This document shows, piece by piece, positions 26,201-32,087 of a stretch of 64,000 nucleotides of DNA (position 1 is the stretch's first letter; the number at the start of each line of letters is the position of its first letter). Both the position numbers and the translations under genes were made by a program. The stretch lies in the NCBI GenBank assembly GCA_044226525.1, contig JBGAGV010000001.1, positions 310,001-374,000 on the forward strand. The letters are read 5' to 3'. Under the pieces are notes generated by a model. That model did no database searches, was not told where the DNA came from, and saw nothing but the letters and a program-made list of their open reading frames with translations. The stretch comes from VFJQ01 sp044226525. Lineage in GTDB: Bacteria > Verrucomicrobiota > Verrucomicrobiia > Chthoniobacterales > Chthoniobacteraceae.

Positions 26201-28249
26201 ATCTTTGGCGAAGCGATCAACATCCCGATGGTCAGCGGTCTCGGCGGCACTTACACCTTCGCGAATCTCGCGCCCGGCACTTACACGCTCACCGAGACGC
26301 AGCCCGTCGGTTACCTCGATGGCGCGGAGACGGCCGGCACGTTTGGCGGCACGGTGGATAACGCGCTTGGGAGCAACACCATCTCCAGCTTCACCATCCC
26401 CGCGGGGAACAACACCGGCACGAACTACAATTTCGGCGAAGTTCTCGCTTCGTCGCTGAGTGGCTACGTGTATGCGGACGCGAACAACGACGGCATCCGG
26501 CAGGGTGGCGAAGCCACGATCAACGGGGTCACGGTGCAGATCACTGGCACCGATTTCCTCGGCCAGAATGTGTCGATCACCACGACCACGGCGGGTGGTG
26601 GAGCTTATACTGCGGCGAATCTGCGCCCGGGTAACTACACCATCACCGAGACGCAACCGGGTGCATTCTTCGATGGCCAGGAAACCGTCGGGACGCAGTT
26701 GAGCGGCACGGTCGATAACACTCAGGAAAATAACACCATCTCCGCGATCACCCTCACGCAGGGTGTGGACGGTGCCGAAAATAACTTCGGCGAACTCGCG
26801 CCCGCGTCGCTCAGCGGCATTGTCTTCGACGACCGCAACAACGACGGCAACGTGGACCTGGGTGAAGCCGGGTTGGGAGGCGTCACGATCACGCTCACCG
26901 GCACGGACGATCGCGGCAATCCGGTCACGCAGACCGTGACCACGCAACCCGATGGCACTTACAGCTTCCCCGGTCTGCGGCCCGGCACCTACTCGATCAC
27001 CGAGACGCAGCCGCTTGCCTTCCTGGACGGCAAGGACGTATCCGGTTCGCCGGTCGGCAGCACGGCGGTGAACGACACCATCGGTGGCATCGTGCTTGGC
27101 GCGGGCATCGATGGAGCGAATCATCGCTTTGGCGAACTCACTCCCGCCTTGCTCAGCGGCGTGGTCTTTAGCGATCTCGACAACAACGGCGCGCAGGGCG
27201 TCGGTGAAGCGGGCATCGGCGGGGTTACCGTCACGCTCACGGGCACCGATGACCTCGGCAATCCGGTGAACACGACGATCCAGACACAGCCCGATGGCAC
27301 TTACAACTTCGGCAATCTGCGCCCGGGGAATTACACCATTTCCGAAACGCAGCCTGGCGCTTACCTCGATGGCAAGGACACCGCGGGTGTGCTCGGCGGC
27401 AGCACGGCGGTGAACGACGTGATCAGCGGCATCACCGTGAATGCGGCGCAGAGCGGAACCGGCAACACCTTCGCCGAACTGCCTGCGTCGAGCCTGAGCG
27501 GGTCCGTCTTCATCGACTCGGACAACGACGGAATCTTCGATGCGGGCGAATCTGGACAGGTCGGCGTCACGATCACGCTGACTGGCAACGACGATCTCGG
27601 CAGTCCCGTGAGTCTCACGACCACGAGCCTCGCCGATGGCAGCTACACCTTTGGCGGCCTGCGCCCGAGCGATGCCGCCGGCTACAGCATCACGGAGACG
27701 CAGCCTGCGGGTCTGTTCGACGGCAAGAACGCGGTTGGCAGCGCCGGCGGCCTCACGGTCAACAATCCTCCGAGCGATCTCATCTCGAACGTCGTGCTGG
27801 GCGCGAATGTGAACGCGACCGATTACAACTTCGGAGAACTGCGTGCGTCGAGCCTGAGCGGCTTGGTGTTCGACGATCGCAACAACGACGGGCTGCAGGG
27901 ACCGGGCGAGAACGGCATCGGCAGCGTGACGATCACGCTGACGGGCACGGACGATCTCGGTAATCCGGTGAACACGACGATCCAGACACAGCCGGACGGC
28001 AGCTACAGCTTCCCCGGTCTGCGGCCCGGGACGTATTCGATCAGCGAAACGACGCCGGCTGGCTTGCTCGACGGCAAGGATACGATTGGGACGCCGGGTG
28101 GCACCTCGGGCAATGATCTGTTCAGCAACATCGTGCTGGCCGAAGGGACCGACGGCGTGGCGAACAACTTCGCCGAACAACGACGGCACGCAGGGACCGG
28201 GCGAGAGCGGCATCGGTGGTGCGACGATCACGCTGACGGGCACGGATGA
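14261..28249 (+). CDS. Giant modular surface protein, main segment (frame 1 of 3)
   Basis: This is the 5' part of a gene spanning 14261-31782. Residues 1-20 (MSRRKLLLETIEDRILCDAA) have no hydrophobic core; they resemble the LEPR-XLL leader of giant PVC proteins. Then come an Ala-rich linker, a DUF7948-like domain (~85-300, WFQENVGQFAPDVRYGF), a beta-propeller-like region (~300-790), and a GEVED domain (~800-975: ADDEDGI, WIDFNKNGIFEAGE, GEVEDYSLP). SdrD-B-like repeats lie at ~982-1340, ~2625-2990 and from ~3946 on; DUF11-like adhesin domains at ~1343-2620 and ~2993-3940. True coding ends near 28175. There a deletion shifts the frame, so the last ~24 translated residues are out of frame. The protein is expected outside the cell and is exported, I infer, by the adjacent SecA-like/TolC/HlyD genes. 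Confidence 0.93.
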   Translation: MSRRKLLLETIEDRILCDAAPQVDPEALEAAKKAAATQTAVKATGPITVAEANAQQTTAPHATAPEVDSTTAAAQLTDEQRAAVESMVKESTNTIWFQENVGQFAPDVRYGFKTQFGSMLVYDDHIQIIANQVDPETGEVGLHAVDINFEGSNFWQVVAGQESGVLGSYQQADGTTLTPHIYKEVTLRNVYDGIDLRLYSADQGVLEFDWLVAKAQDYEKIKINFTGQDGLIFGADGSATLDLRFQDLTLKMPEVYQVIDGQKQLLGSAMVAGDTPGQMRYSLSGNIVSDQPLVIDPNVAWATYFDLNDTSAGNAFDSYIFAVQVNSAGVYCAGWVKETITNGSYSNYMQVNAGFSQGTATNQNYIYRLSTDGTSITAWTSTGIAGSANGSSSANPPTDLDLFPDGRVLVAFQTGAVQIYSANLATRSYNATPNTMNTINSLAIVNNNTFYLGGTVSAASAAISAGSGLDDTFAGGTEGIIFRYTLNGVGTPVADWATYVGGSGAENFTAIALTPDLTKLVFVVHSIESGTSFGADGYPALVNAVDSTADTVANQSELLTGVIADSATKPAAFSVFSLLGGSGSEGLAGANAATAVVVASNTGYWVGGNTASTSFPGVNASSPQATNAGGTNDAFISFIPINGSAGSGFQSTFLGGTGAEIAGGLAYDPVRDRLLFFGTTASTDFPTLDTTPTSIYYDNAQGGGLDIFIATYTGDLLTKDYATYIGGTDNDYLGDTGALRGTGHVTYSSATDQVYLATTVHSTLPTNVLGGTIPGYDKTKSNTTNDVHTIFAFNISIFDHGDVPLSYENGSLTTAAADALSLTIRIGATVDAEVSAQPGATATGDDVFNTGAADDEDGIATLPTLLVDATTYSVNVSVLNNTGSAKTLQGWIDFNKNGIFEAGERATVSVPTNASQQSVTLTWSSLPANMSAGQSYLRLRFTENTLTDNGATSIDERSFGVNNVATGHGEVEDYSLPIVGASISGTVYQDTNSSGALNGGETGIANVSLTLTGVDDLGNAVSMTTTTDSSGNYTFAGLRKSNAAGYTITETQPPGYIDGVETAGTSGGTVSNVLGTDTISAIVISSTATNATGYNFGEVLASSLSGTVYEDDDNSGTINGGDTGINGVLVTLTGTDSFGQAVSQTFTTPADGTYSFTNLRPGTYTITETQPGAYLDGKETVGAQASGTIVNTADSNTISNITLAQNVTGSGNLFGELRPASLSGFVYGDLSNLGVKDGFESGISGVTVTLTGTDDRGASVNIPATTSATGAYSFANLRPGTYTISETQPPGYTDGADTLGTGLTAPNSAGSAAVNDTFSAITIASVASGNNAGSNYNFGESPSFGLTKSLQASSVAGTSGSNLAIGEVATFRLVITVPTGTFNDFQIQDALPNGFQFLNNGTAVVAFVSNPSGAITSTTLSGGSLQQTAVGTPTFVLPDTAISTSSTANNDTYNSGTDVFFKLGDVTNTDTTGATTESIVIEFQALVVNEAANQAATSLPNTFSVLFEKNGVAGPEPHGGNSNTVTSTVVEPVLAVTKALITSGSDAGDAVQYTITITNAAGNNATAYDINVADLLDTDILLNNVTLGSGIVVTGATVSSNTSTTSNLSLVLDSLAAGSSATITLNATVASTAAAGNTVTNGTTITWTSTPGINANERNGTGTPALNDYTASANSATFVLSRPTVDKLTPSDTTYSIGETVTYDILVTLPEGVTTGLSITDNLPAGLDFVSVAVQTAAGGTLANAFNGTVGAPTTSNVGNSYTFTFGDTTTTGDNVANNNSFLVRVTARVANTVGNQNAVVLTNTATLAYTDGTNGGSIVNDPTPNVSITVVEPTLTLDKATVGTVTGLDAGDTVQYSITITNTGTATAHEVTLNDALPAGLLVTTIDSTTPAGGATVDTATGGTGTATLTGEYTIPAGGSITILYTATLQSTVTPNANYLNTATVTFSSVDGIALGQGTAAGERVGTSPNIQGDGSLNDYRLQDTAQVSTGGVLTIAKGVNNSTPSIGDVLTYTVTLTLNEGTTQNIVVTDTLPASGDLQYVAGSAAVSFGTGGSSISGSATPAISGANSNVLTFTLGDATVSAGAGANTVVLTYQVVVTNVATNQAGDVEGNSAHVTATNLTTPPDSTTSVTLREPNVTFTKTPDKTTNVDAGDFITYTIVLTNPGGANASTAFDALLTDTMPSNLLVTGITSTTFAGGATADSAAAITGGGTGLSGQYDIPVGATVTIVYTATVQSSFPTNGSLTNGAVLTWTSVNGGNSNSPDANERYGASGSTFGDGSLNDYRRTTNATTTGAAPTFSKVLFSTSDATTAGGNVTLGEQVTYALVVTLPEGTTSGFNVSDTLPAGLRYVSSSIVTTSAASNGLLAANFNGTVPAPGVSGGAADGDDVAFTFGSDISTTGDNVTNNNTFLILVTTVVTDVPANVGVSLPNSATFTGTGIPPTTPPPVNVTVVEPRLQVTKSVDDPTADLGQTLTYTLTIQHTGTSTATAYDLIIRDAIPSGFTLNTGSVSITGGTIATNTSTASQLALTIDQLNVGGTITITYTATVGTGAALGGTNQDNNARLYWDTTPADTGTNIVLNGGTDGDDDHDYGATPGYTEGVTPSPDDPAQDTERVTVNANTVSGFVYLDSDSSGTRNGAETGLGVGVQVTISGTTFFGEAFTQTVTADPTTGAYTFSNVPRSDAAGYTISETQPGAYVDGLETVGTLFGGTKSDALNSNTITSVVVPVGSQAATGYNFGEVQGSSLSGFTYLDLNNDGTKQGGETGLGTGLPVTLTGTDIFGQPVSLSGTSDPTTGAYSFPGLRPSNASGYTITENDAAVVSGTYFDGQDTTGSLNGTPAGTVTGTSPKFDAINVTVGQNQTGTGYNFAEIQKSSFSGNVYADVNGNGTFDAFEKGIPGVSITLTGTDDQGTPVNLTVTTNASGAYTFANIRPSNGAGYTISETQPADYLDGADTIGTPGGTTNNDSFTAVVLGAGVNGANNNFGEAPNFALTKTLVSTSEAGTSGNNVAIGEVATFRLVVTIPAGQLSDFQVQDFLPAGYAYVNGSARAGLVGAVTSSTISAALAGIGSTPTFVLPDAAVSSSATANTDSYASGTDVFFKFGDLTNPDTTAATEAVVIEFNAVVVNEATNQSGVTLTNSFGVLYDRDGVPGPEPDPNPPGTPPNVNTTVVTPVLSFAKTATPVGAVSAGDAITYTLTFTNTGTSTAFDALVRDVMPADILITGITGTALAGGATADGVATITGGGTGLSGQYDVPVGGSVTITYTGTVQVSAAPGSQQINNAELTWTSINGNNSLTPDAGERYGATGTLYGDGNLNNLRRVDSQTVTIGTAAFDKQLFGTSDPATAGSNVAIGELVTYALIVTGPAGTAPSLSVVDSLPAGLQYVSSSIVTTAAVSNGFLTQDFNGTVPAPTVSGGAADGDDVTFNFGAITVAADGNSQNNTFLILITAKVTDVPANSGLTPPGQTPLNNTATFEIPGDGVPPTTPPPVRVDVVEAQLTIDKTFNVPDADAGDTVQVTVVVGNTGTGPAHDVLLTDIVDLTKFGNITEVTTPAGFIFNNASGTVTYTGGSIAAGGSATFTFSVKLGNGVNPSEILSNTATATATSQPGIVTGERTFGPVTDTATLPVPAVFNLTKGVTSPAGGKVQIGDVVTYQVTVRIIEGTTQNISLSDVLPAGMSYVAGSAVVSNANGMTVNGFNASAAGQTLTLTAASVTNPGDVDDTATTDSDIFTITYQAVVNDVSGNVAGTLLTNNLTGGGTGVPPSTPPPVTVTVTEPQLRVTKAASPATANLGQTVHFTLSIQNLSVPNGGDAFDILVRDVLPAGLSGITGVTVNGANVDTNNSTGTVLDLKLDQLALGATATVEFDAVVSTSSAFAGQTIDNNARIYWDSQAGESPNSALTGTPDGDEDHDYGATTGYTEDATPTPDDPAQDTERLTITSTTLNGIVYHDANASGSFDVGDTGLAGQTVTLTGTTIFGEAINIPMVSGLGGTYTFANLAPGTYTLTETQPVGYLDGAETAGTFGGTVDNALGSNTISSFTIPAGNNTGTNYNFGEVLASSLSGYVYADANNDGIRQGGEATINGVTVQITGTDFLGQNVSITTTTAGGGAYTAANLRPGNYTITETQPGAFFDGQETVGTQLSGTVDNTQENNTISAITLTQGVDGAENNFGELAPASLSGIVFDDRNNDGNVDLGEAGLGGVTITLTGTDDRGNPVTQTVTTQPDGTYSFPGLRPGTYSITETQPLAFLDGKDVSGSPVGSTAVNDTIGGIVLGAGIDGANHRFGELTPALLSGVVFSDLDNNGAQGVGEAGIGGVTVTLTGTDDLGNPVNTTIQTQPDGTYNFGNLRPGNYTISETQPGAYLDGKDTAGVLGGSTAVNDVISGITVNAAQSGTGNTFAELPASSLSGSVFIDSDNDGIFDAGESGQVGVTITLTGNDDLGSPVSLTTTSLADGSYTFGGLRPSDAAGYSITETQPAGLFDGKNAVGSAGGLTVNNPPSDLISNVVLGANVNATDYNFGELRASSLSGLVFDDRNNDGLQGPGENGIGSVTITLTGTDDLGNPVNTTIQTQPDGSYSFPGLRPGTYSISETTPAGLLDGKDTIGTPGGTSGNDLFSNIVLAEGTDGVANNFAEQRRHAGTGRERHRWCDDHADGHG
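27818..28176 (+). repeat. Near-identical SdrD-B-like module, copy 1
   Basis: A 359-bp unit encoding one SdrD-B-like module (SLSGLVFDDRNNDGLQGPGE...). It is identical to copy 3 (29130-29489) except for an 18-bp cluster in that copy. Its right edge is the frame-breaking junction, where the start of the next module is missing. Confidence 0.85.
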
Positions 28250-29316
28250 TCTCGGCGCTCCGGTGAACACGACGGTGCAATCACAGGCCGACGGCACCTA
28301 CAACTTCCCTGGCCTGCGGCCCGGCACCTACACGGTGACGGAGACGCAACCGGCGGGTTACTTCGATGGCAAGGACTCCATCGGTTCGCTGAGCGGCACG
28401 CTCGGCGCGGACAGCGTGAGCGCGATCGTGGTGAATCCAGCGGACGCGGGCAGCGGTTACAACTTCGGTGAACTGCGCGCGTCGAGCCTGAGCGGTTTGG
28501 TGTTCGACGATCGCAACAACGACGGGCTGCAAGGACCGGGCGAGAACGGCATCGGCAGCGTGACGATCACGCTGACGGGCACGGACGACCTCGGTAATCC
28601 GGTGAACACGACGATCCAGACACAGCCGGACGGCAGCTACAGCTTCCCCGGTCTGCGGCCCGGGACGTATTCGATCAGCGAGACGACGCCGGCTGGCTTG
28701 CTCGACGGCAAGGACACAATCGGCACGCCGGGTGGGACGGTGACGAACGACCAGTTCAGCAACATCGTGCTGAGCGAAGGGACCGACGGCGTGGCGAACA
28801 ACTTCGCCGAGCTGACGCCCGCGACGCTGAGCGGCAATATCTATAACGACCTGAACAACGACGGAGTGCGCCAGGTGGGCGAAACCGGTGTGGGCGGCGT
28901 GACGATCACGCTGACCGGAACAGATGATCTCGGCGCGCCCGTGACCACGACGGTGCAATCGCAACCGGACGGCAGCTACAACTTCCCGGGCCTGCGCCCC
29001 GGCACCTACACGGTGACGGAAACGCAGCCGGCGGGTTACCTCGACGGCAAGGATGCGGTGGGTTCGCTCAACGGCACACTTGGCGCGGACAGCGTGAGCG
29101 CGATCGTGGTAAATCCGGCGGATGCGGGCACCGATTACAACTTCGGAGAACTGCGTGCGTCGAGCCTGAGCGGCTTGGTGTTCGACGATCGCAACAACGA
29201 CGGGCTGCAGGGACCGGGCGAGAACGGCATCGGCAGCGTGACGATCACGCTGACGGGCACGGACGATCTCGGTAATCCGGTGAACACGACGATCCAGACA
29301 CAGCCGGACGGCAGCT
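28176..29316 (+). CDS. Giant modular surface protein, middle segment (frame 2 of 3)
   Basis: This continues the SdrD-B-like repeat block of the gene that starts at 14261, in a different frame, and has no start of its own. It begins in the middle of a repeat (NNDGTQGPGESGIGGATITL) right after the frame break at 28175/28176, and runs through full modules of about 110 residues beginning SLSGLVFDDRN, TLSGNIYNDLN and SLSGLVFDDRN. Each carries the GGVTITLTGTDDLG core and GLRPGTY end of the SdrD-B family. The open frame extends to 29429, but after about 29317 its translation no longer resembles the repeat. Treat it as part of one gene, not as a separate protein. Confidence 0.8.
28452..28810 (+). repeat. 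Near-identical SdrD-B-like module, copy 2
   Basis: Same length and module as copies 1 and 3, but with scattered silent or conservative differences (for example TTCGGTGAACTGCGCGCG, and GTGACGAACGACCAG instead of TCGGGCAATGATCTG). It is followed by an intact next module (TPATLSGNIYNDLN), which shows what should follow copy 1. Confidence 0.85.
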
Positions 29317-29489
29317 ATGAGCTTCCCGGTCTGCCGGCCCGGGACGTATTCGATCAGCGAAACGACGCCGGCTGGCTTGCTCGACGGCAAGGATACGATT
29401 GGGACGCCGGGTGGCACCTCGGGCAATGATCTGTTCAGCAACATCGTGCTGGCCGAAGGGACCGACGGCGTGGCGAACAACTTCGCCGA
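29130..29489 (+). repeat. Near-identical SdrD-B-like module, copy 3, with clustered indels
   Basis: It matches copy 1 base for base apart from 29318-29335, where C is replaced by TG, CCCC by CCC and CGG by CCGG. The net gain of one base breaks the frame. It is 360 bp long against 359 bp for the other copies. Confidence 0.85.
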
Positions 29490-31782
29490 GCTGACGCCCG
29501 CGACGCTGAGCGGCAATATCTTCATCGATTCCGATAACGATGGCGTGCGCGACGCGGGCGAGACCGGCCTCGGTGGCCAGACCGTCACGCTCACCGGCAC
29601 CGACGACCTCGGCAACCCGGTGAATACGACGGTGCAGACGCAGGCCGACGGCACCTACAGCTTCTCCGGTTTGCGTCCCGGCACTTATTCCATCGCCGAG
29701 ACGCAGCCCGTCGGCTACCTCGATGGCAAAGACACGGCCGGCTCGCTCGGTGGCACCGTGGGCGCCGACAGCGTGAGCGCGATTGTGGTGAATCCGGCCA
29801 ACACCGGCACCGACTACAACTTCGCCGAACTGCGTCCGGGCACGATTAGCGGCACGGTCTTCCGCGACGATTCAAACGACGGCACGCAGCAAGTGGGTGA
29901 GCCTCCGCTCGTCGGAGTCGACATCACCCTCACCGGCACGGACGATCTTGGCAATGTGATGAACACCACGGTGCAGACGCAGGCCGACGGCAGCTACAGC
30001 TTCCCCGGTCTGCGGCCCGGCACTTACACCATCAGCGAAACGACGCCGAACGGCTACCTCGACGGCAAGGACACGCTGGGCACCGCCGGCGGCACGCTTG
30101 GGAACGACGTGATTTCGAATGTCGTGCTCGGGGAGAACCAGACCGCCAGCGGTTACACCTTCGGCGAAATCCTTGCCTCCTCGGTCTCCGGTCATGTCTA
30201 TTCCGACTTGAACAACAACGGTGTGGTCGATCCGGGTGAAACCGGCATCAGTGGTGTCACCATCTCGCTTACCGGCACGGATGACCTCGGCCAGGCCGTG
30301 GCGCTGAACGTGCAGACCGACCCGAACGGCGACTACACCTTCATCAACCTGCGCCCCGGCACCTATCGTATCAACGAAGCCCAGCCCAATGGTTACCTCG
30401 ACGGCAAGAACTCCGTCGGCACTGGGGCGGGTGGCGCGACCATCAACAATCCGCCGAGCGACTTGATCTCGAATGTCGTCGTCAATTCGAATACGCTGGC
30501 AGCTGGCTACAATTTCGGCGAAATCGCGCCGGCCACCATCTCGGGCAATGTCTTCGAGGACATGGAAGACGACGGCCTGCGCGGACCGGGCGATGGCAGC
30601 ATTCCTGGCACGACGCTGGTCCTCACCGGCACGGATGATCTCGGCAATGCCGTGAATCTCCAGGTAAACACCAACGCCGCGGGGGATTTCGTGTTCAGTA
30701 ACCTGCGCCCCGGCACCTACACACTCACGGAGGTGCAGCCCGGCGGTTATCTCGACGGCAAGGATACGATCGGCACCGCGGGCGGCACCAAGACGAACGA
30801 CCGCTTCAGCGATATCACCCTGAACAGCGGCCAGACCGGCAACGGTTACCTCTTCGCCGAACGTCGTCCCGCTCCGGCTCCGACCACGCCCGATCTCTAC
30901 GTCTTCAAGACCGACAACCTCACGAGCGCGCGTCCCGGCACCCGTCTCACCTACGTCATCACCGGTGGCAATGCGGGCGATGCGACGGCCAGCGGCGTCG
31001 TCATCACCGACACGCTGCCGAAGGGCGTGAAGTTTGTCTCGGCGTCCGACGGCGGAAAACTGAGCGGAAGCAAAGTCGTCTGGAATATCGGCGACGTGGT
31101 GGCGGGCGGCACCTTCCGCGTGACGGTGACGGTCGTGGTCGAGCAACAGATCGGTGGAGAAAATCTGATCAACACCGTGACGGTGAAAGATCGCTTCGGT
31201 TCGCCGAATGATCCCACGCCGAAGAACAACCGCGCGACGGACACTACGTTCGTGCCGGCCTTCGCCTTCGACTCGTTCAACAACTTCTCGCGCGACCGGC
31301 TCGACCTGCCGGTGGTTCCGCCACCCGGCTCGGACGTGGATGTGTGGCGGCCCGATCCGCTCACGCTCGTGCCGGTTTACTCCGGCGAAGCCGACCCGGG
31401 TGCGACGCTCAGCATCGAGCTGTTCAACGCGAACGGCGACCGCATCGGCGAGCAGGTGGCCGTGGTCGATGCCGGCGGCAACTGGTTCGTCTCCTTCCCG
31501 AGTTCGAACATGCGCGACTACCCGGCTAGCGTTCGCATTGTCGAGCTGCGTGCGCCTTACGCCGACGCCGATGTGGCGGGCCGAAACCTGCGCAACTTCT
31601 TCGTCCCTGCGATTCACGCCGGCCACTTCAGCTTTGGCGGAACGGATTCGACGGTGCTCGATCCGCGCGTCACTGCACCGCTGCTTGGTGAACTCGACCG
31701 CGGTAATCCGTTTGCCCTCGGCGAGACGGTCAAATACAACGTCGAACTGCTGCCGAACACCGGTTCACCGAGCGGGCGTTAA
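29317..31782 (+). CDS. Giant modular surface protein, C-terminal segment (frame 3 of 3)
   Basis: This is the 3' end of the giant gene, restored to frame after small indels at 29318-29335. It carries the last SdrD-B-like modules (starting TLSGNIFIDSD, TISGTVFRDDS, SVSGHVYSDLN and TISGNVFEDME), then a DUF11 domain (about 30890-31240; FKTDNLTSARPGTRLTYVI) and a unique C-terminal domain: NFSRDRLDLPVVPPPG, then TLVPVYSGEADPGATLSIELFN, ending GNPFALGETVKYNVELL. There is no LPXTG motif, no type IX sorting domain and no hydrophobic anchor. The Pro/Ser-rich VPVYSG region resembles C-termini seen in other giant PVC proteins. The ATG at 29317 arises from the indel and is unlikely to be used. Confidence 0.85.
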   Translation: MSFPVCRPGTYSISETTPAGLLDGKDTIGTPGGTSGNDLFSNIVLAEGTDGVANNFAELTPATLSGNIFIDSDNDGVRDAGETGLGGQTVTLTGTDDLGNPVNTTVQTQADGTYSFSGLRPGTYSIAETQPVGYLDGKDTAGSLGGTVGADSVSAIVVNPANTGTDYNFAELRPGTISGTVFRDDSNDGTQQVGEPPLVGVDITLTGTDDLGNVMNTTVQTQADGSYSFPGLRPGTYTISETTPNGYLDGKDTLGTAGGTLGNDVISNVVLGENQTASGYTFGEILASSVSGHVYSDLNNNGVVDPGETGISGVTISLTGTDDLGQAVALNVQTDPNGDYTFINLRPGTYRINEAQPNGYLDGKNSVGTGAGGATINNPPSDLISNVVVNSNTLAAGYNFGEIAPATISGNVFEDMEDDGLRGPGDGSIPGTTLVLTGTDDLGNAVNLQVNTNAAGDFVFSNLRPGTYTLTEVQPGGYLDGKDTIGTAGGTKTNDRFSDITLNSGQTGNGYLFAERRPAPAPTTPDLYVFKTDNLTSARPGTRLTYVITGGNAGDATASGVVITDTLPKGVKFVSASDGGKLSGSKVVWNIGDVVAGGTFRVTVTVVVEQQIGGENLINTVTVKDRFGSPNDPTPKNNRATDTTFVPAFAFDSFNNFSRDRLDLPVVPPPGSDVDVWRPDPLTLVPVYSGEADPGATLSIELFNANGDRIGEQVAVVDAGGNWFVSFPSSNMRDYPASVRIVELRAPYADADVAGRNLRNFFVPAIHAGHFSFGGTDSTVLDPRVTAPLLGELDRGNPFALGETVKYNVELLPNTGSPSGR

Positions 31783-31886
31783 GCTCCCCGCGGGAAGCGG
31801 AAATTTGCCGCCGTCTCGGATGGTGTCCGTGCGCTTCGCCAGCGCACCTGCACCGTCCGTGCTTTCCCGCGACGTTCCTCGTTCGC

Positions 31887-32087
31887 CTATCGCGGGCCTG
31901 GTGTCTGGTGCAGAGGATTCGCTCGGTTTTTGTCCCACATCCATTCGCCCGACTTCGGTGTCGCGGCTGGGCGCGGCACCGGGGTCGGAGTCGCCTTCGG
32001 GCTGAGCATGCTGTCGATGCCGCCATCACAACCAGCGAAGAGGCTGCAGAAGCCAAGGAGAAGGGCGCCGAAGAGAAAGCGGTTCAT
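31887..32087 (-). CDS. Small lipoprotein
   Basis: 66 residues. Signal peptide MNRFLFGALLLGFCSLFAG precedes a lipobox cysteine (LFAG-C20), then a short polar Pro/Thr-rich tail (PTPVPRPAATPKSGEWMWDKNR). The start ATG at 32087 overlaps the stop of the upstream GH13 gene (ATGA), so translation is coupled. It is probably a surface or periplasmic lipoprotein of unknown function. It ends 104 bp from the convergent stop of the giant gene; that gap shows nothing recognisable. Confidence 0.75.
   Translation of the reverse strand: MNRFLFGALLLGFCSLFAGCDGGIDSMLSPKATPTPVPRPAATPKSGEWMWDKNRANPLHQTPGPR

Noticed and set aside
22772..28297. A 1,841-codon open frame on the minus strand inside the giant gene
   Set aside because: It is the shadow of repetitive plus-strand codons (high GC, ACG/GGC/ACC-rich) whose complement has few stops. 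The translation is Arg/His/Val/Ala-rich with no domain.
14261..31782. CRISPR array or minisatellite
   Set aside because: The repeats are about 330-360 bp and coding, with diverged copies; there are no 25-40-bp direct repeats with unique spacers.
31240..31782. LPXTG, PEP-CTERM or type IX sorting signal at the end of the giant protein
   Set aside because: The C-terminus has no such motif, no hydrophobic span and no basic tail.
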